A stretch of DNA of 9,827 bases from Acidimicrobiia bacterium. GTDB lineage: Bacteria; Actinomycetota; Acidimicrobiia; Spongiisociales; SHLN01. The notes under the pieces are model-generated. The model ran no database searches. It was not told the DNA's origin and saw only the letters and a list, made by a program, of their open reading frames with translations. The translations under genes were made by a program, and so were the position numbers. Numbering within the stretch: the first letter of the stretch is position 1; each line of letters starts with the position of its first letter. Shown piece after piece: positions 7,535-9,827 of the stretch. The DNA lies in contig SHLN01000087.1 of NCBI GenBank assembly GCA_004283105.1, positions 1-9,827 of the forward strand, read 5' to 3'.

Positions 7535-7537
7535 TCC

Positions 7538-8740
7538 CTACATCCGTTCGATCATGGCGTCGGCAAATTCTGACGTCTTGACCTTGGTGGCGCCTTCCAT
7601 GAGGCGCTCGAAGTCGTAGGTGACGATCTTGTCGGCTACTGCGCCCTCGATGCCTCGCACGATGGCCTGCTCGACTTCTGGCCAGCCCATGAAGTTGAAC
7701 ATGAGTGCGCCCGACAGGATGACCGAGCCGGGGTTCACCTTGTCCTGGCCGGCGTACTTGGGTGCCGTGCCGTGGGTGGCTTCGAAGATGGCAACGCCCG
7801 TCTCGTAGTTGATATTGGCGCCGGGGGCGATGCCGATGCCACCCACCTGGGCGGCCAGGGCGTCTGAGATGTAGTCGCCGTTCAGGTTCATCGTCGCGAT
7901 GACGTCGTACTCGGCGGGACGGGTGAGGATCTGCTGCAGGAACGCATCGGCGATGACGTCCTTGACGAGCATCTTGTCGCCCGGGTCGCCTCCGCAGTCC
8001 TCCCAGCCGACGGCGCGGTCGGAGAACTCGTCACGGACGACCTCGTACCCCCACTCGCGGAACGCACCTTCAGTGAACTTCATGATGTTGCCCTTGTGGA
8101 CGAAGGTGACGTTCTTCCGGTTGTTGTCGAGCGCGTAGTTGAGAGCCGCCCGGATGAGCCGCTTCGACCCGGTGACCGATACCGGCTTCAGGCCGAGACC
8201 GGCATCGGGCCGGGGCGTCCACCCGAACTCACTCCCGACGAAGTCGAGGAGGGCCTTTGCTTCAGGAGTCCCGGACTCGAGCTCCATACCGGCATAGACG
8301 TCTTCGGTGTTTTCCCGATAGATGACCATGTCGATGAGCTCGGGATGCTTGACCGGTGACGGGACGCCGGTGAACCAGCGGACCGGGCGCACGCAGGCAT
8401 ACAGGTCAAGGATCTGACGGAGCGCAACGTTGAGGCTGCGGATGCCGCCGCCGACCGGCGTTGTCAGCGGACCCTTGATCCCGACGAGATACTCGCGGAA
8501 CGTCTCGACCGTCTCCTCGGGCAGCCATTCTCCGGTTTCGTCGAAGGCGGCTTCACCGGCCAGGACTTGCTTCCACTCGATCTTGCGTGATCCGCCGTAG
8601 GCCTTCTCGACCGCCGCGTCGAACACGCGCACCGAGGCCGCCCAGATGTCGGGGCCGATGCCGTCGCCTTCGATGAACGGGATGATTGGATCGTCGGGTA
8701 CCTGCAGGCCGTCGGGGCCCATTGTGATGGCAGTAGCCAT
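7538..8740 (-). CDS. icd: NADP-dependent isocitrate dehydrogenase
   Basis: The 400-residue cytoplasmic enzyme oxidises and decarboxylates isocitrate to 2-oxoglutarate in the TCA cycle, making NADPH. It matches the homodimeric E. coli type (416 aa), not the monomeric type common in many actinobacteria. Visible features: [10 protein letters not shown] (22-31); [20 protein letters not shown] with substrate residues Ser102, Asn104 and Arg108 (E. coli Ser113, Asn115, Arg119); Arg118; [10 protein letters not shown] with Arg142 and Tyr149; [12 protein letters not shown] with Lys216; the metal-binding family signature NLNGDYISD; and the NADP-specificity residues in HGTAPKYAG and VTYDFERLM (E. coli Lys344, Tyr345, Tyr391, Arg395). 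No key residue is missing. Ser102 keeps the site that AceK phosphorylates in enterics; whether that kinase exists here is unknown. The start is supported by GAGGAG 5 nt upstream. folD ends 42 nt upstream on the same strand, so co-transcription is plausible. Confidence 0.97.
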   Translation of the reverse strand: MATAITMGPDGLQVPDDPIIPFIEGDGIGPDIWAASVRVFDAAVEKAYGGSRKIEWKQVLAGEAAFDETGEWLPEETVETFREYLVGIKGPLTTPVGGGIRSLNVALRQILDLYACVRPVRWFTGVPSPVKHPELIDMVIYRENTEDVYAGMELESGTPEAKALLDFVGSEFGWTPRPDAGLGLKPVSVTGSKRLIRAALNYALDNNRKNVTFVHKGNIMKFTEGAFREWGYEVVRDEFSDRAVGWEDCGGDPGDKMLVKDVIADAFLQQILTRPAEYDVIATMNLNGDYISDALAAQVGGIGIAPGANINYETGVAIFEATHGTAPKYAGQDKVNPGSVILSGALMFNFMGWPEVEQAIVRGIEGAVADKIVTYDFERLMEGATKVKTSEFADAMIERM

Positions 8741-8745
8741 GTGCG

Positions 8746-8751
8746 CTCCTC
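8746..8751 (-). promoter_or_regulatory. Ribosome binding site of icd
   Basis: GAGGAG on the minus strand, 5 nt before the icd ATG. It is the only strong Shine-Dalgarno match among the three genes and fixes the icd start. It lies in the 42-nt folD-icd gap, which also holds the imperfect palindrome GAAACCGTTTC (8768-8778). Confidence 0.85.
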
Positions 8752-8782
8752 ATAGTCGTGAGTTGTGGAAACCGTTTCGGGG

Positions 8783-9637
8783 TCAGCCGGCCTCAGCTCG
8801 CGCTTCCGCCAGGGCGACGGTGTTGAGCAGGAGGCTGGCGATGGTCATTGGGCCGACGCCTCCGGGAACCGGCGTGATGGCCGAAGCCACCTCGGAGATC
8901 GAGTCGAAGTCGACGTCGCCGACGAGTTTGTCGTCCACACGGTTGATCCCGACGTCGATAACGACGGCTCCCGGTTTGACGCCCTCGGCCTCGACGAGAC
9001 CGGGTCGCCCGGCGGCCACGATCAGAATGTCCGCCATCGCGGTGATGGAGGGAAGATCCCTGGTGCGGGAATGGGCGAAGATCACCGTCGAGTTGGCGCC
9101 GCTCTTGTGATTCAGTAGCAAGCCCATCGGCCGTCCCACGAGACGCGACCGCCCGATGACGACGGCCACCTTGCCTTCCGTTTCGACTTCGTAGAAGTTG
9201 AGCATCTTCATGATGCCCTGGGGAGTGGCCGGGATGGCTCCGCCGGTGCGTTCGAGCACGACGAGGCCGAGGCTGTGGGGATGAAGCCCGTCGGCGTCCT
9301 TGCCTGGATCGATACAGTCGATGACCGTGTCGGGGTTGAGCCCATCGGGCAGCGGCAGCTGCACGAGGATGCCGTCCACCGACGGGTCGGCATTGAGGCT
9401 CCGGACGAGGTCCTCTACCTCCTCCTGGGGCGTGTCGGCGGGCAGCTTGTGGTCGTACGTGTACATGCCGACCTTGGCTGCGGCCTTGTGCTTCATGCGC
9501 ACATATACCTCACTGGCCGGGTCGTCCCCAACCAAAACGGTGGCGAGTCCGACACGCTTCCCGAGCGCCGTGATCCGCTCGGCGACCTCATCCTTGATGG
9601 CTTGAGCAGGTTCTTTTCCTGTGAGCAATTTCGTCAT
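8783..9637 (-). CDS. folD: Bifunctional methylenetetrahydrofolate dehydrogenase/cyclohydrolase
   Basis: The 284-residue cytoplasmic enzyme converts 5,10-methylene-THF to 10-formyl-THF in two steps, reducing NADP+, and feeds purine and formyl-Met synthesis. Its length is normal for the family (about 280-290). Visible features: the catalytic YxxxK as Tyr45-Val-Arg-Met-Lys49; VDGILVQLPLP (87-97); the KDADGLHP loop (113-120), equal to the usual KDVDG; TPQGIM; the Rossmann-type VIGRSRLVGRPMGLLL segment for the dinucleotide; AHSRT, which follows the family pattern CHSRT; ADILIVAAGRPG; and the C-terminal signature PVPGGVGPMTIASLL. All motifs are intact. The ATG at 9637 has no good Shine-Dalgarno; TAGGCT lies 6 nt upstream, as expected for a leaderless start. 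icd follows after 42 nt. Confidence 0.97.
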   Translation of the reverse strand: MTKLLTGKEPAQAIKDEVAERITALGKRVGLATVLVGDDPASEVYVRMKHKAAAKVGMYTYDHKLPADTPQEEVEDLVRSLNADPSVDGILVQLPLPDGLNPDTVIDCIDPGKDADGLHPHSLGLVVLERTGGAIPATPQGIMKMLNFYEVETEGKVAVVIGRSRLVGRPMGLLLNHKSGANSTVIFAHSRTRDLPSITAMADILIVAAGRPGLVEAEGVKPGAVVIDVGINRVDDKLVGDVDFDSISEVASAITPVPGGVGPMTIASLLLNTVALAEARAEAG

Positions 9638-9643
9638 GCGCCA

Positions 9644-9675
9644 AGCCTAACGAGGGCCTCACGGCCCTCGGTCAA
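9644..9675 (-). promoter_or_regulatory. Candidate folD promoter with a palindrome between its boxes
   Basis: On the minus strand, TTGACC (9670-9675) and TAGGCT (9644-9649) resemble -35 and -10 boxes with a long 20-nt spacer. The -10 ends 6 nt before the folD ATG, which would start transcription at or near the start codon. The spacer is almost exactly a palindrome, CGAGGGCC-TCAC-GGCCCTCG on the plus strand (9651-9670), which might be a repressor site. Confidence 0.4.
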
Positions 9676-9677
9676 CG

Positions 9678-9696
9678 GCAACGCCTGAGGCGTTGC
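9678..9696. repeat. 19-nt palindrome (8-bp arms, 3-nt loop)
   Basis: GCAACGCC-TGA-GGCGTTGC is a perfect 8-bp stem with a 3-nt loop. It lies 4 nt from the next palindrome, forming a double hairpin upstream of the folD promoter. It shares the GCAAC start of its arm with the 7516 and 9701 palindromes. It could end an upstream transcript or be a small dispersed repeat. Confidence 0.7.
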
Positions 9697-9700
9697 TTGC

Positions 9701-9719
9701 GGCAACCCTACGGGTTGCC
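9701..9719. repeat. 19-nt palindrome, same arms as the hairpin after icd
   Basis: GGCAACCC-TAC-GGGTTGCC is identical to 7516-7534 except for one loop base (TAC against TTC). Two copies of the same 8-bp arms at the two ends of the folD-icd pair point to a repeat family rather than chance. No T-run follows on either strand. Confidence 0.75.
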
Positions 9720-9736
9720 GAGGTCAGGTACGGGCA

Positions 9737-9799
9737 CGAGGGACGAGGGACGAAGGACGAGGAACCACGAGCCAGCAACCAGCAACCAGCAACCAGCAA
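9737..9799. repeat. Nine in-register heptanucleotide repeats of three types
   Basis: Sixty-three bases divide exactly into nine heptads: CGAGGGA twice, CGAAGGA, CGAGGAA, CCACGAG, then CCAGCAA four times. The phase is kept while the unit changes, as if one heptad array had drifted or recombined into another. There is no reading frame and no spacer structure, so this is not CRISPR. Heptanucleotide arrays (STRR) are known from filamentous cyanobacteria; any relationship is only by analogy. Confidence 0.85.
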
Positions 9800-9801
9800 C
9801 T

Positions 9802-9820
9802 ATCCGAGCACCGCTCGGAT
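9802..9820. repeat. 19-nt palindrome next to the heptad array
   Basis: ATCCGAGC-ACC-GCTCGGAT is a perfect 8-bp stem with a 3-nt loop. It has the same geometry as the other three palindromes but unrelated arms. It directly follows the heptad array and may mark the 3' end of a gene beyond the right edge, as the 7516 hairpin does for icd. The rest of 9638-9827 shows no gene. Confidence 0.6.
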
Positions 9821-9827
9821 TGCATTC

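Noticed and set aside
7282..7537. Riboswitch or small gene between icd and the giant gene
   Set aside because: I see no recognisable riboswitch core and no frame with a start, RBS and plausible protein; only repeats and palindromes.
8768..8778. GAAACCGTTTC as a LacI-family operator before icd
   Set aside because: It has only 5-bp arms around one base, lies immediately after the folD stop, and has no second copy or promoter boxes, so chance is likely.
9737..9799. CRISPR-like array
   Set aside because: The units are 7 nt with no unique spacers, so it is a tandem repeat.

Overview
High-GC bacterial DNA (by eye, strong G/C preference at third codon positions). All three genes that I can support lie on the minus strand, in transcription order folD, icd, then a giant exported-protein gene. 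The housekeeping proteins, the GTG-started giant gene, a possible leaderless folD promoter and heptanucleotide intergenic repeats suit an actinobacterial (perhaps Acidimicrobiia-like) or other high-GC Gram-positive-type genome. That placement is inference, because no rRNA or clear phylogenetic marker is present.

Layout. 9638-9827 is non-coding. It holds 8-bp-arm palindromes, nine in-register heptanucleotide repeats and a candidate folD promoter. 8783-9637 (-) is folD. After a 42-nt gap, 7538-8740 (-) is icd, an NADP-type isocitrate dehydrogenase close to the E. coli form. 7282-7537 is non-coding and carries a hairpin right after icd, two more heptad arrays and an inverted repeat. From 7281 to the left edge (-) a single reading frame of 2427 codons runs without a stop and leaves the window.

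The giant protein has a signal peptide, seven FG-GAP/VCBS-type calcium-loop repeats (probably one seven-bladed beta-propeller), an ASPIC/UnbV domain, and then three tandem super-repeats of about 640 residues. Each super-repeat holds an SdrD_B-like domain, a Cys-pair segment, a (Q)GTLRRF-type linker motif, a seven-rung parallel beta-helix and an Ig-like domain. It looks like a cell-surface or secreted adhesin/binding protein. Its C-terminus and any anchoring domain lie outside the window.

FolD and Icd both reduce NADP+, in one-carbon metabolism and the TCA cycle, and may be co-transcribed. The giant gene is on the same strand but 256 nt further on, behind a hairpin and its own candidate control region, so it is probably a separate transcription unit. 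The most unusual features are the architecture and internal mosaicism of the giant protein, and the matching palindrome-plus-heptad elements on both sides of the folD-icd pair.
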